Assembly (NCBI RefSeq): GCF_049310025.1 | Contig: NZ_JBJYKD010000043.1 | Span: 1 to 16,669 of the forward strand | Length of the DNA stretch: 16,669 nt | Origin: JBJYKD01 sp049310025 | Lineage (GTDB): Bacteria; Bacillota; Thermosediminibacteria; Thermosediminibacterales; Tepidanaerobacteraceae | Direction of reading: 5' to 3' | In this document: positions 1 through 7,117 of the stretch, in pieces | Layout: each line of letters starts with the position of its first letter | How positions within the stretch are numbered: the stretch's first letter is position 1 | Notes under the pieces: generated by a model | The model's database searches: none | What the model was told of the DNA's origin: nothing | The model's input: the letters and a program-made list of their open reading frames with translations, nothing else | Made by a program: the position numbers and the translations under genes

Positions 1-39
1 CTGAAGTATCTGCAAGTCCTGAAAGGATCTACGGGCTGA
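1..39 (+). CDS. Partial C-terminus, possibly TnpB-like transposon protein
   Basis: The first 12 codons read LKYLQVLKGSTG and then stop at TGA. The peptide alone is too short to assign. The stop lies inside a short GC hairpin followed by a palindrome, which is how many IS200/IS605-type tnpB genes end, with the guide-RNA/right-end hairpin overlapping the stop codon. The rest of the gene is outside the window. The tnpB assignment is inference from this arrangement; any other gene ending in a terminator-like hairpin would also fit. Confidence 0.35.
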   Translation: MKYLQVLKGSTG

Positions 40-58
40 AAGCCCGTGGGTTTAAACC
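31..58 (+). mobile_element. Candidate IS200/IS605-type right end (hairpin plus palindrome)
   Basis: ACGGGCT (31-37), loop GAA, AGCCCGT (41-47) forms a perfect 7-bp stem. It is followed at once by the palindrome GGTTTAAACC (49-58). Such subterminal hairpins mark the right end of IS605-group elements and the 3' part of their guide RNAs. There is no U-run after the stem, so a simple terminator is less likely. The exact element boundary cannot be fixed from this window. Confidence 0.35.
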
Positions 59-107
59 AAGCGCTTATTAACTAAATTTCTATACAGGTAAATATATTTA
101 AAAACAC

Positions 108-141
108 TTGACAATTCTGATATTGCGGAATATATTTGTCA
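108..141 (+). promoter_or_regulatory. Sigma-A promoter with overlapping dyad, module 1
   Basis: TTGACA (108-113) and TATATT (131-136) are separated by exactly 17 bases, a near-consensus vegetative promoter. TGACAA (109-114) is mirrored by TTGTCA (136-141), and ATATT (120-124) by AATAT (129-133), so dyad symmetry covers the -35 to -10 span and could be a repressor site. Transcription would start near 145, about 100 bases before the first gene of the methyltransferase module. Confidence 0.65.
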
Positions 142-246
142 TAGAACATGTATATACAGCTCTAGCCAAAGTTATAGGGGGTGAAAGCACACAATATAGA
201 TTTCTGTATAACAAAAAAATTAAAAATATCAAAGGGGGAAAGCCAA

Positions 247-873
247 GTGCAGGAAGAACTTTTCAACAAGATAGTCGATATGGATGAAGAAGGATCGATA
301 AAAATGGCCAGGGAGTATCTGGACGGAGGGGGGGATCCACAAAAGCTGCTCGAAGTATGTAGAAACGCCATGGGAGTAATAGGGGAAAAATTTGAAAAAG
401 GGGAATACTTCCTTTCGGAACTCATACTTGGAGGCGAAATATTCGGAAGCATCATGAAATTTACCCTGCCCCTGATTAAAGGAGATTCTAAGAAACTGGG
501 TAAAATCGTCCTTGGCACCGTAAAGGATGACATCCATAACATAGGAAAGGATATATTCAAGGCATTTGCAGAAGCGGCGGGTTTTGAAGTAGTAGACATA
601 GGTGTTGATGTACCGGAAGAAAAATTTGTTGAAGCAGTAAAAGCAAATAAACCCGACATAGTAGGTATGTCCTGTTTAATAACCGCCGGGATAAGCTCCA
701 TGAAAAGGACCGTAGAAGCTCTGAAGAAAGCCGGGATTACCGATACAAAGATAATTATAGGCGGCGGAAGAGTTGACGAAGAAGTAAAACAGCTCACGGG
801 AGCCGATGCCTGGGCTGACGATGCAGCAAAAGGAGTAAGGCTGTGCAAAGAATTAATGGGAGTGGAGGTGTGA
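247..873 (+). CDS. Corrinoid protein of a methyltransferase system (module 1)
   Basis: This 208-residue protein belongs to the MtaC/MtbC/MtvC corrinoid-protein family, which carries a methyl group on cobalamin between two methyltransferases in the cytoplasm. The N-terminal half is the helical B12-binding-2 cap. The C-terminal Rossmann half has the cobalt-ligand motif DIHNIG (His97), then S-C-L and IIIGGG, matching the family pattern DxHxxG...SxL...GG. The frame is open back to a GTG at 181, but that codon abuts its purine run with no spacing. GTG 247 has AAAGGGGG eight bases upstream and gives the usual family length, so it is preferred. The UroD-fold methyltransferase gene starts 6 bases after the stop, implying one transcript. 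The methyl donor is not evident from sequence. Confidence 0.9.
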   Translation: MQEELFNKIVDMDEEGSIKMAREYLDGGGDPQKLLEVCRNAMGVIGEKFEKGEYFLSELILGGEIFGSIMKFTLPLIKGDSKKLGKIVLGTVKDDIHNIGKDIFKAFAEAAGFEVVDIGVDVPEEKFVEAVKANKPDIVGMSCLITAGISSMKRTVEALKKAGITDTKIIIGGGRVDEEVKQLTGADAWADDAAKGVRLCKELMGVEV

Positions 874-879
874 TAACAG

Positions 880-2100
880 ATGACGAAAAGTGCGAAGGAA
901 CTTGCCCAGGAACGCCTTGCGCGCATAGAGGCTGCTATAAATCTTCAAGAACCCGACAGAGTACCACTGCGTGGAGTAGGCGGGGATATAATACCTGCCT
1001 ATGCGGGGATTACCCAGCATGAATTCTGTTATGATTACGATAAGGCTATAAAGGCCATTGAAAAATTCCTTAAAGACTTTCCTTTTGATTGGCCTTCTGC
1101 TTCAATTCCAGGCCTTGATGGTCGTGCGTTTAGTATAGCATTTGCCGAGTCTGAACATATAGCTCCGAGTACTACATTTGTCACAGGGCCGATGCATGAT
1201 GTATTAGGTGACAAATATTACAGGTATCCGGGCAGAGAAACCAACGAGAATGCCACTCCTCAGTTTGTCGGCGGCACTTATATGGAACCCGATGAGTACG
1301 ATCAATTGATCGAGGATCCTGTAAAGTTTGTTGCAGAAACGGTCCTCCCCAGGGCATGTAATAATCTGGCGACTCCCCGCCAGGCCATGATTACCTGGGT
1401 AAGGCTCGGAATTGAGTACAACAGATTTGCATCTGCTGGCCGTCAACTTGGCATGATATCTGCTGAGCTAGGTTATCCATCCATTAGGATGGGAGGAGCT
1501 TATGCGCCTCTTGATATTATTGGTGACTTTTTAAGGGGAATCGAGAATGTAGTGTTGGATATCCGCAGGTATCCCGACAAGGTTAAGAAAGCTACTGAAG
1601 CGCTTGTGGAGCCTATTGTTAACTATGGGCTATCATATAAAAAGTTGGGAATCAATTTAGTAATGATTCCGCTGCATTTAAATGAGTATTTGTCACCGAA
1701 GCTATATAATGAATTTTATTGGCCTACCTTAAAAGAAGTTATTCTCAGGCTTGGAAAAGAGGGCGTAAAATCCTGGGTATTCTTTGAAGGCCATCATGAA
1801 GCTCATTTGGAAACTATTCTGGAATTACCTAAAGGATGGGGTGTAGCATACTTCGAGAAGACAGATGTTATTAAGGCAAAGAAGGTTTTACAGGGGCATA
1901 CATGCGTTGTAGGTGGCATACCAATAAGCTTAATAGTAGGAGGCACTCCAGCGAAGATTGATGAGTATGTCAAGAATTTGTTAGAACAGGTGAAACCTGG
2001 AGGAGGCTTTATGCTATCTCCAACTATAGGGACTGCTCCTGCTGACACGCCTCTGGAAAACATCAGTGCCCTCATTGAAGCAGTAGAGAAATATGGTTAA
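880..2100 (+). CDS. UroD-fold corrinoid-dependent methyltransferase (module 1)
   Basis: This 406-residue protein belongs to the uroporphyrinogen decarboxylase-like methyltransferase superfamily (MtaA/MtbA and O-demethylase methyltransferase relatives), zinc-dependent TIM barrels that move methyl groups to or from a corrinoid protein. Visible landmarks are VPLRGVGGD near the N-terminus, PLHLNEY, FFEGHHEAH (His305, His306, His309) in the strand where MtaA-type enzymes carry HxC, GGIPISL, and PGGGFMLSP near the C-terminus. The lack of HxC at that position argues against a coenzyme-M transferase. Coupling to the corrinoid gene (6-base gap, SD GGAGGTG at 864-870) shows they work together. It could act on a methoxylated aromatic or another methylated substrate; the donor is unknown. 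A true HemE is unlikely in this context. Confidence 0.87.
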   Translation: MTKSAKELAQERLARIEAAINLQEPDRVPLRGVGGDIIPAYAGITQHEFCYDYDKAIKAIEKFLKDFPFDWPSASIPGLDGRAFSIAFAESEHIAPSTTFVTGPMHDVLGDKYYRYPGRETNENATPQFVGGTYMEPDEYDQLIEDPVKFVAETVLPRACNNLATPRQAMITWVRLGIEYNRFASAGRQLGMISAELGYPSIRMGGAYAPLDIIGDFLRGIENVVLDIRRYPDKVKKATEALVEPIVNYGLSYKKLGINLVMIPLHLNEYLSPKLYNEFYWPTLKEVILRLGKEGVKSWVFFEGHHEAHLETILELPKGWGVAYFEKTDVIKAKKVLQGHTCVVGGIPISLIVGGTPAKIDEYVKNLLEQVKPGGGFMLSPTIGTAPADTPLENISALIEAVEKYG

Positions 2101-2110
2101 CTTATGATAA

Positions 2111-2145
2111 TGGGCACCGATAGGGGCTGTTTGTATCGGTGCCCA
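2111..2145 (+). terminator. Terminator-like hairpin after module 1 methyltransferase
   Basis: TGGGCACCGATA (2111-2122) and TATCGGTGCCCA (2134-2145) form a perfect 12-bp stem with an 11-base loop, followed by AACTTTATTT. The U-run is weak, so it may be a partial terminator or an mRNA-stability element that lowers expression of the transporter 34 bases downstream. A clearly related hairpin stands at 3890-3920 after the methyltransferase remnant. Confidence 0.65.
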
Positions 2146-2178
2146 ACTTTATTTAGCTTAGAATGGAGGAAAAGCATC

Positions 2179-3501
2179 ATGTGGTTGGAAAAGGGAATAG
2201 GTGAAGAAAAAAGATGGTTTTATCCCATCTCCGCATTTATAATAGGTGCGGCTCTCTTTGTAACAGGCCTTTGGACCATGTTATACCCTCATATTCAGGC
2301 GCATTTTGGCCTGGAAACAACGGCTTCTATAGTTTTGGCGTCAACCTTCAGCGGATTGGGATCGATGGTTGTTGGACCACCTATAACAGGGACTATTTTG
2401 GATAAATATGGCCCTAAAATCCCTTTTATAATGTCAGCGATATCTATTGTAACAGGTCACAGCTTAATAATCAAGATGCTAACAATGAGTGACTGGTCAG
2501 CGGCAATGTACATCTGGTATTTGGGAAGCTTTTTGGTAGGATTGGGGTTGGGATTTTATTCCGGGACATATACAGCAACAGTAGCCAAATGGTTTCCTGA
2601 TAAGTTAGGAACTGCTACAGGACTTGCGGTAGCCGGTACCGGCTCAGGAACAATTATATATTCATCTTTGATGGCACTTTATATAAAATCTCACGGATTC
2701 TCGGGGAACATATTCCTATTTTTTGCAGTTATTGCAGTGGTATTTTTATTTACATTAGCTATTCCCTTTTGGAAAACACCCCCTCATGATTGGGCTCCTG
2801 CCGGAATGCAGCCTAAATCTAAGTCTCCAAGTACAAAATCCATTCAACTGGCACGGGATTATACCCTTCAGGAGGCAGTAAGAGATAAAAGGTTTTGGCT
2901 TCTCTACATATGCTTTATTTCTGCGGCCTTTTCAAATATGTTCTTTGTACAAAATGCTTCATTGATAATAATTGAAGGGTTAAGTAAAACCATGACCAGG
3001 GAGCAAGTTCTCGTATCGATAGTACCATTGTATCTAACAATTACTGCAATTGCAGGTCTCGCAGGACGATTTGGATGGGGCGTAATTACAGATAAATTAG
3101 GTGGACCTTGGAAAACTCTCTGGATGACATACTTTTTCCCTGCAATATTAATGGGTGCTTTCTATTTCGGATACCACTCGATTATTCTTATTTTCTTTAT
3201 TGGATTTTTGCTGTATTTCGGATTTGGCGGCGAGCCTGTGATTCACTATGCAATAGTGCCTTATGTTTTCGGAAGAAGGCATCTAGGCAAAGTCATGAGT
3301 ACATTAAACTCCTTTTCAGTTGGTCTGGGAATAGCCTTTGGACCTTTTGTAGGTGCATATATTAAAGATGTAACTGGAGGATATTACTGGGCTCTGGTAT
3401 TAGCAGTAATTATTCGCCTGTGCGGTACGGCCTTTGCACTTTTAGGGCTGAAGCTTGCAGAAAAACAGAAAATCATGGCAAATGCATCGATAGCAAAATA
3501 G
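2179..3501 (+). CDS. MFS transporter, OFA (oxalate/formate antiporter-like) family
   Basis: This is a 440-residue membrane protein with about 12 hydrophobic segments and a hydrophilic central loop (roughly residues 205-230). It carries MFS signatures between helices 2 and 3 (GTILDKYGPK) and the OFA-type stretch KWFPDKLGTATGLAVAG after helix 4. The family moves small carboxylates or related anions. The frame is open from 2104, but that ATG lies just before the hairpin at 2111-2145 and has no SD. ATG 2179 has GGAGG upstream and starts a normal MFS N-terminus, so it is preferred. Its place behind a corrinoid/methyltransferase pair suggests it imports the methylated substrate or exports the demethylated product; the real solute is not deducible. 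Confidence 0.87.
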   Translation: MWLEKGIGEEKRWFYPISAFIIGAALFVTGLWTMLYPHIQAHFGLETTASIVLASTFSGLGSMVVGPPITGTILDKYGPKIPFIMSAISIVTGHSLIIKMLTMSDWSAAMYIWYLGSFLVGLGLGFYSGTYTATVAKWFPDKLGTATGLAVAGTGSGTIIYSSLMALYIKSHGFSGNIFLFFAVIAVVFLFTLAIPFWKTPPHDWAPAGMQPKSKSPSTKSIQLARDYTLQEAVRDKRFWLLYICFISAAFSNMFFVQNASLIIIEGLSKTMTREQVLVSIVPLYLTITAIAGLAGRFGWGVITDKLGGPWKTLWMTYFFPAILMGAFYFGYHSIILIFFIGFLLYFGFGGEPVIHYAIVPYVFGRRHLGKVMSTLNSFSVGLGIAFGPFVGAYIKDVTGGYYWALVLAVIIRLCGTAFALLGLKLAEKQKIMANASIAK

Positions 3502-3690
3502 CTATTTTTCATGTATTATTATATTATAGATTGTATAATTATCAAAAAACACAAATGATAAAAAACAGAATAATAATATATATAAATCATAAGAGCGCGA
3601 TAATTACGTCGGATAGGGATATGTGTTTCAAAACAGATATATAACATTTTCTGGGGTTATAAGTCCTTATAATACTTATGTATAAATCAA
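3502..3690 (+). other. AT-rich intergenic region, no gene
   Basis: No credible reading frame is seen. The stretch is strongly AT-rich and holds no good intrinsic terminator for the MFS gene. Its one notable element is a TATAAT box inside an inverted repeat near its end, listed separately. Confidence 0.6.
3659..3679 (+). promoter_or_regulatory. Possible promoter/operator: TATAAT inside an inverted repeat
   Basis: ATAAGT (3659-3664) and ACTTAT (3674-3679) are a perfect 6-bp inverted repeat around a consensus TATAAT (3668-3673). No good -35 hexamer lies 16-18 bases upstream, so an activator or a weak promoter would be needed. It is the best start signal upstream of module 2. Confidence 0.35.
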
Positions 3691-3730
3691 TTATATTCTT
3701 TGAACGACGCCATGAATCAGACCATACATG

Positions 3731-3813
3731 CGTTACGGGAGATATGCCCCTGAGTTAGTAACGAAACCGGTAAAACCCGAATGAGCTTTGTTACTGCTCC
3801 ACCGTTGTAGCAG
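3731..3813 (+). ncRNA. Candidate structured leader with alternative stems
   Basis: CGTTAC (3731-3736) can pair with GTAACG (3758-3763), enclosing a nested GGG (3737-3739)/CCC (3747-3749). The same GTAAC can instead pair with GTTAC (3790-3794), supported by flanking AAA/TTT. A third hairpin is CTGCT (3794-3798)/AGCAG (3809-3813). The segment is visibly GC-richer than its surroundings and has no coding frame. It does not match a riboswitch class I can verify. It could be a leader RNA or decayed mobile or coding DNA. Confidence 0.25.
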
Positions 3814-3826
3814 CCCCGCTCGCAAA

Positions 3827-3880
3827 ACCTCTCCAGAAAATATAAGTGCCTTCATTGAAGCGGTGAAAAATTACGGTTGA
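3827..3880 (+). pseudogene. Remnant 3' end of a third UroD-fold methyltransferase gene
   Basis: The last 17 codons before TGA 3880 read TSPENISAFIEAVKNYG. The module 1 methyltransferase ends TPLENISALIEAVEKYG, so 12 of 17 residues match, and both stops are followed after about 10 bases by a GGGCAYCGAT hairpin. The upstream frame closes at a TGA at 3782-3784. A further match, ACTGCTCCA at 3793-3801, lies in another frame relative to GGACTGCTCCT of the intact gene. This is best read as the degraded end of a duplicated methyltransferase gene. Confidence 0.75.
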
Positions 3881-3889
3881 TATAAATTC

Positions 3890-3920
3890 GGGCATCGATG
3901 AAATGGCCGCATCGGTGCCT
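3890..3920 (+). terminator. Hairpin following the methyltransferase remnant
   Basis: GGCATCGATG (3891-3900) pairs with CATCGGTGCC (3910-3919) through 10 bp including one T-G wobble, with a 9-base loop. It resembles the hairpin after the intact module 1 gene in sequence and in distance from the stop codon. The run behind it (TTACATAAAATAAAAT) is a poor U-tract, so termination may be partial, leaving read-through into module 2 possible. Confidence 0.5.
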
Positions 3921-3970
3921 TACATAAAATAAAATCTATCGCATTTTTTATTTTACAAGGGGGTTTTAAA

Positions 3971-4609
3971 GTGATAGATTGGACACGTCTTACTCAGGCG
4001 GTGGGCGATCTTGACGAAGAACAGGTGCTGAAAATCTTGAAGGATTTCGTTGCGTCCCATCCCGGGGAAGAAGAAGGTCAGAAAGCTATTGCCGCCTGTC
4101 AGGAAGGCATGAAAATTGTAGGAGTTAGGTTTGAATCGGGTGAATATTTTGTGGGCGATTTGATTTTTGCAGGGCTGCTACTCACAGAATCAATAGAAAT
4201 ACTGAAACCGGTAATAGGTAGGGCGAATAGCAAAAAAATAGGGAGCATAGTACTGGGGACAGTGCAGGGTGATCTGCATGACATCGGCAAAAACATATTC
4301 AGAAGCATGGCCGAGGCTGCCGGGTTTGAGGTGTACGATTTGGGAATCGATCAGCCGGTGAACCACTTTGTAGAAAAAGTAAAACAAATAAAACCGAACA
4401 TAGTCGGGATGAGCGGAGTATTGACCCTGGCCATTGAGTCCATGAAAAACACGATAGAGGGGCTTAAGGTTGCGGGACTAAGAGAAGGAGTAAAAATAAT
4501 AATCGGAGGCAATCCCGTAACAAGAGAGGTATGCGAGTATGTGGGAGCGGACGCATTTACGAACAATGCTGCGGAAGGTGTAAAAATCTGTCAGGAGTGG
4601 GTGAAATAA
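3971..4609 (+). CDS. Corrinoid protein of a methyltransferase system (module 2)
   Basis: This 212-residue paralogue of the module 1 corrinoid protein has the same two-part build: helical cap, then Rossmann B12-binding domain. The cobalt-ligand motif is DLHDIG (D101, His103), and IIIGGN closes the fold. At the SxL position it reads S-G-V, a conservative change. The GTG start at 3971 has AAGGGGG (3957-3963) seven bases upstream. The stop is followed after one base by the next methyltransferase ATG, so the pair is translationally coupled. It likely serves its own UroD-fold partner; whether the two corrinoid proteins can be exchanged between modules is unknown. Confidence 0.9.
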   Translation: MIDWTRLTQAVGDLDEEQVLKILKDFVASHPGEEEGQKAIAACQEGMKIVGVRFESGEYFVGDLIFAGLLLTESIEILKPVIGRANSKKIGSIVLGTVQGDLHDIGKNIFRSMAEAAGFEVYDLGIDQPVNHFVEKVKQIKPNIVGMSGVLTLAIESMKNTIEGLKVAGLREGVKIIIGGNPVTREVCEYVGADAFTNNAAEGVKICQEWVK

Positions 4610-4610
4610 C

Positions 4611-5972
4611 ATGACGGATGCAAAGGCGTTACAACAGGAGAGAATAAGCATATATCACGATGTCTACGATAACAAAATCCCCAAGAGAGTCCCGGTCAAC
4701 ATAAGTCTTCCTTTTGAGGTCATAGCCCAGTTTGGCGGTATTAATATAGTAGAAGCCCAGTGGAATCCTGCAATTGTGGAAGAAGCCGTTGACAAGATAT
4801 GTCAGACAGTATACTCAGATACCTGTTTATTTAGAGGCTCTTTTAGATATCCTTCCTTCTATCAACTCCTAAAATCCCAGTCCTTTGTGATGGCCTCTAA
4901 TGGGTTCATACAGCATCCTGAGGTAGTTGGAATGCTTCCTGAAGACTATGACTATCTCATCGAAAAACCCTATGACTGTATTCTCGAGAAGATAATCCCG
5001 AGGCAGTATAAAGCACTAAAATTGGATGATCCGATAAATAGCGCAATCAGTTTTGCAAAAAGCATTTTAGCATTCAATAGCGACTTTATGCAGGCCAAAA
5101 TGATAATAGGAAAGATGGTAGAAAAATATGGCTATTATCCTGAGGGATTGTTCGGCGGTGGTTTTACGGAAGCGCCTTTTGACTTCCTGGCCGACCAGTT
5201 GAGGAGCTTTAAGGGAATAAGTATGGATATAAGACGAATACCGGAGAAAGTAAAAGAAGCGTGCGATGCCTTGTATCCGATCGTCTTTAAAAAAGGTCTA
5301 CCGGCAAAAATCACAAATTACAGCCAGGTATTTCTTCCACTGCACATGCCCACATTCATGAGGGAGAAGGATTTTGCCGAACTTTACTGGCCGAGCTTTA
5401 AGAGGATGCTGGACGAATACGCATCCATGGGGATTCACAGCTTCATATTCTGTGAACACGATTGGACCAGATACCTTGACTATCTCCAGGATCTCCCCAC
5501 GGATACAAGAATAATGTTTGAATACGGCGACCCAAAACTTATAAAAGAAAAACTGGGCAAGAAGCATATAATCATAGGTATGTACCCGATTATGAATTTG
5601 AAGACCAAAACCAAAGAAGAGTGTGTAGCTGAAGCCAAGAAGTATATTGATATCCTTGCTCCTGGCGGTAAGTATATATTTGGCTTTGATAAGAGTCCAC
5701 TATTGTTTAGCGATTTTAAATTAGAAAACCTGTGCGCTGTTGCGGAAACTGTAAGAGATTATGGCGTATACAACAATCCGGGCGAGACCGCCGGCATGGC
5801 ATTCAGGAAAGAAGATTACAAAGCTGAGCCTTCCAGGAAGCTGGAAAGCAAATACTATAAGACCTGGGAAGAGTATAAGGCATTGAATCCCGATGTATCC
5901 GATTTCGGGGCTCAAAAAATACAAAGTCTTGAAGAAACAATTTTCCAATACTTGATATACCTTTTGTTATAA
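4611..5972 (+). CDS. UroD-fold corrinoid-dependent methyltransferase (module 2)
   Basis: This 453-residue member of the UroD-like methyltransferase superfamily is only distantly similar to the module 1 enzyme. Matching landmarks are VPVNISLP near the N-terminus, PLHMPTF, FIFCEHDW (Cys281, Glu282, His283) at the place of FFEGHHEAH, IGMYPIM, and PGGKYIFGFDKSP. About 65 extra residues follow the barrel, rich in Lys/Glu and aromatics and ending in a hydrophobic QYLIYLLL; this tail is absent from module 1. The start is fixed by the one-base gap to the corrinoid gene and AGGAG at 4593-4597, a rather long 13-base spacing. One of the two UroD enzymes may demethylate the substrate and the other act on another substrate or on the carrier side; sequence alone does not decide. 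Confidence 0.85.
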   Translation: MTDAKALQQERISIYHDVYDNKIPKRVPVNISLPFEVIAQFGGINIVEAQWNPAIVEEAVDKICQTVYSDTCLFRGSFRYPSFYQLLKSQSFVMASNGFIQHPEVVGMLPEDYDYLIEKPYDCILEKIIPRQYKALKLDDPINSAISFAKSILAFNSDFMQAKMIIGKMVEKYGYYPEGLFGGGFTEAPFDFLADQLRSFKGISMDIRRIPEKVKEACDALYPIVFKKGLPAKITNYSQVFLPLHMPTFMREKDFAELYWPSFKRMLDEYASMGIHSFIFCEHDWTRYLDYLQDLPTDTRIMFEYGDPKLIKEKLGKKHIIIGMYPIMNLKTKTKEECVAEAKKYIDILAPGGKYIFGFDKSPLLFSDFKLENLCAVAETVRDYGVYNNPGETAGMAFRKEDYKAEPSRKLESKYYKTWEEYKALNPDVSDFGAQKIQSLEETIFQYLIYLLL

Positions 5973-6059
5973 GAATTAATAATGTAAGAAGTGGAATGTT
6001 ATGTTTTTTATAATATTGTTTTTAGTTAAATAACGATAATTTTAGAGGAGTGAAAACTG

Positions 6060-6749
6060 ATGAAAAATATTATTATCGCCTGCCAAACACTGATGGATGA
6101 ATTGAATCTTGCAATTAATGAAACATGCCGTAAATATCCGGTCATCTGGGTGGATTCGGATTACCATTCGGACCCCAACAGGCTAAAATTAAAGCTCCAG
6201 CAGGAAATCGACGGTTTGGCAGACATTGATAACATATTGCTGGCGTACGGATTCTGCGGCAACGCCGTAATAGGTCTGACGGCTTCCACCGCAAATCTTA
6301 TTTTTCCCAAAACCGACGACTGCATTTCCATGGTCTTGAGTAAGCCGGGAGAGGAATTTCAACGAATGAAGGCCACTTATTTTTTAACCAAAGGCTGGAT
6401 AGAAAGCCCCAAAAGCTTAATGATGGAGTATTCGAATGCTCTGAAGCGTTATGGGGAAAATAGGGCTAAACGAATATTCCGTGTTATGTTAAAGCATTAC
6501 AATCAATTAATGATTATAGACACAGGTGCTTATAGGGTGGCGGATTATATTGAAAAAGCGCGGAAAATTGCCGAAATTACCGACTTGGACCTAATTGTAG
6601 AAAAGGGCGGTATATGGCTTTTGAAAAAGCTGCTGACCGGCCCTTACGATGACGATTTTTGTTTTGTAAAAAAAGGACAAGAGGTGGATATTTCGCACCT
6701 GGGATATCACTACAGCGAACAAACACACCAAAAGTCGAATTTCTTTTAG
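6060..6749 (+). CDS. DUF1638 family protein
   Basis: This 229-residue soluble protein matches the DUF1638 family as I know it, from a basic start (MKNIIIACQTL), through LLAYGFCGNAVIGL and PKTDDCISMVL, to TYFLTKGWIES. Conserved Cys residues sit in ACQ, GFCGN and DDCIS, which could bind a metal or cofactor. No transmembrane segment or signal peptide is seen. The SD GAGGAG (6045-6050) sets the ATG start. DUF1638 genes are often found beside corrinoid methyltransferase genes in methanogens and anaerobic bacteria, and this gene follows module 2 by 87 bases on the same strand. A role in corrinoid loading, activation or zinc delivery is possible but unproven. Confidence 0.8.
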   Translation: MKNIIIACQTLMDELNLAINETCRKYPVIWVDSDYHSDPNRLKLKLQQEIDGLADIDNILLAYGFCGNAVIGLTASTANLIFPKTDDCISMVLSKPGEEFQRMKATYFLTKGWIESPKSLMMEYSNALKRYGENRAKRIFRVMLKHYNQLMIIDTGAYRVADYIEKARKIAEITDLDLIVEKGGIWLLKKLLTGPYDDDFCFVKKGQEVDISHLGYHYSEQTHQKSNFF

Positions 6750-6780
6750 TATTGAACAAAGTAACGAAAACACAACTTTG

Positions 6781-6807
6781 ATACCGGCTCAGGTACACCG
6801 CCGGTAT
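6781..6807 (+). terminator. GC-rich hairpin after the DUF1638 gene
   Basis: ATACCGGC (6781-6788) and GCCGGTAT (6800-6807) form a perfect 8-bp stem with an 11-base loop, 31 bases after the stop codon. Only TTTC follows, so the U-tract is poor and termination would be weak or factor-dependent. Confidence 0.35.
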
Positions 6808-6934
6808 TTCGACAGCACAACTCCTCTGTTGGTTTTCACCTGCCTTCTTCCGTCATCCCATGTCAATTTTTAAGCCATTCATTTCTACCGCAACGCCCAT
6901 CATTTTCTGATTCATTTTCCCATATTTCTATTCA

Positions 6935-7108
6935 TTATACATCTTCTCCCTGACTCAGGCCACCCTCCCCACCTTTTCGAAAATATTCAATAATATATTT
7001 ATCGATTTTTTGACTTATTTTCAGGAGAACTTCCTTGCTCATGTTCATATACGCCGCATTATTTAGGATATTTCTTGCTATTTCTATTTTATCTCTTTTG
7101 TTGTTCAC
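6935..7108 (-). CDS. Spo0E-like sporulation regulatory phosphatase
   Basis: This 57-residue protein has the Spo0E layout: a first helix (KIEIARNILNNAA), a short turn, then a second helix with the signature SQKIDKYI, matching the SQxLDxxI family motif. Spo0E proteins dephosphorylate Spo0A-P and delay sporulation, which supports a spore-forming Firmicute. The frame is open from a GTG at 7117, but that codon overlaps the SD AGGGAG. The GTG at 7108 has that SD eight bases upstream and is preferred. It diverges from the XRE regulator at 7250. The acidic tail after the second helix is short and not conserved. Confidence 0.7.
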   Translation of the reverse strand: MNNKRDKIEIARNILNNAAYMNMSKEVLLKISQKIDKYIIEYFRKGGEGGLSQGEDV

Positions 7109-7117
7109 TCCATTCAC

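Noticed and set aside
181..246. Upstream GTG start for the first corrinoid protein
   Set aside because: It has no spacing to its purine run, and the 22 extra residues are basic and unlike the family. GTG 247 has a proper SD.
162..926. Long minus-strand reading frame across the first corrinoid gene
   Set aside because: Its product has no family features and lies opposite a clearly conserved corrinoid protein gene.
3760..3820. Cobalamin riboswitch-like pieces (CCGGTAAAACCCG and CAGCCCCGCT) before a corrinoid gene
   Set aside because: The two pieces are separated by about 40 bases, and the conserved GCCACTG and AGTCAGGAGACC segments are absent. It is kept only as an unassigned structured region.
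6853..6915. Minus-strand 20-residue ORF (MNQKMMGVAVEMNGLKIDMG)
   Set aside because: It has a protein-like composition but no SD, no family match and is very short. It might be gene debris.
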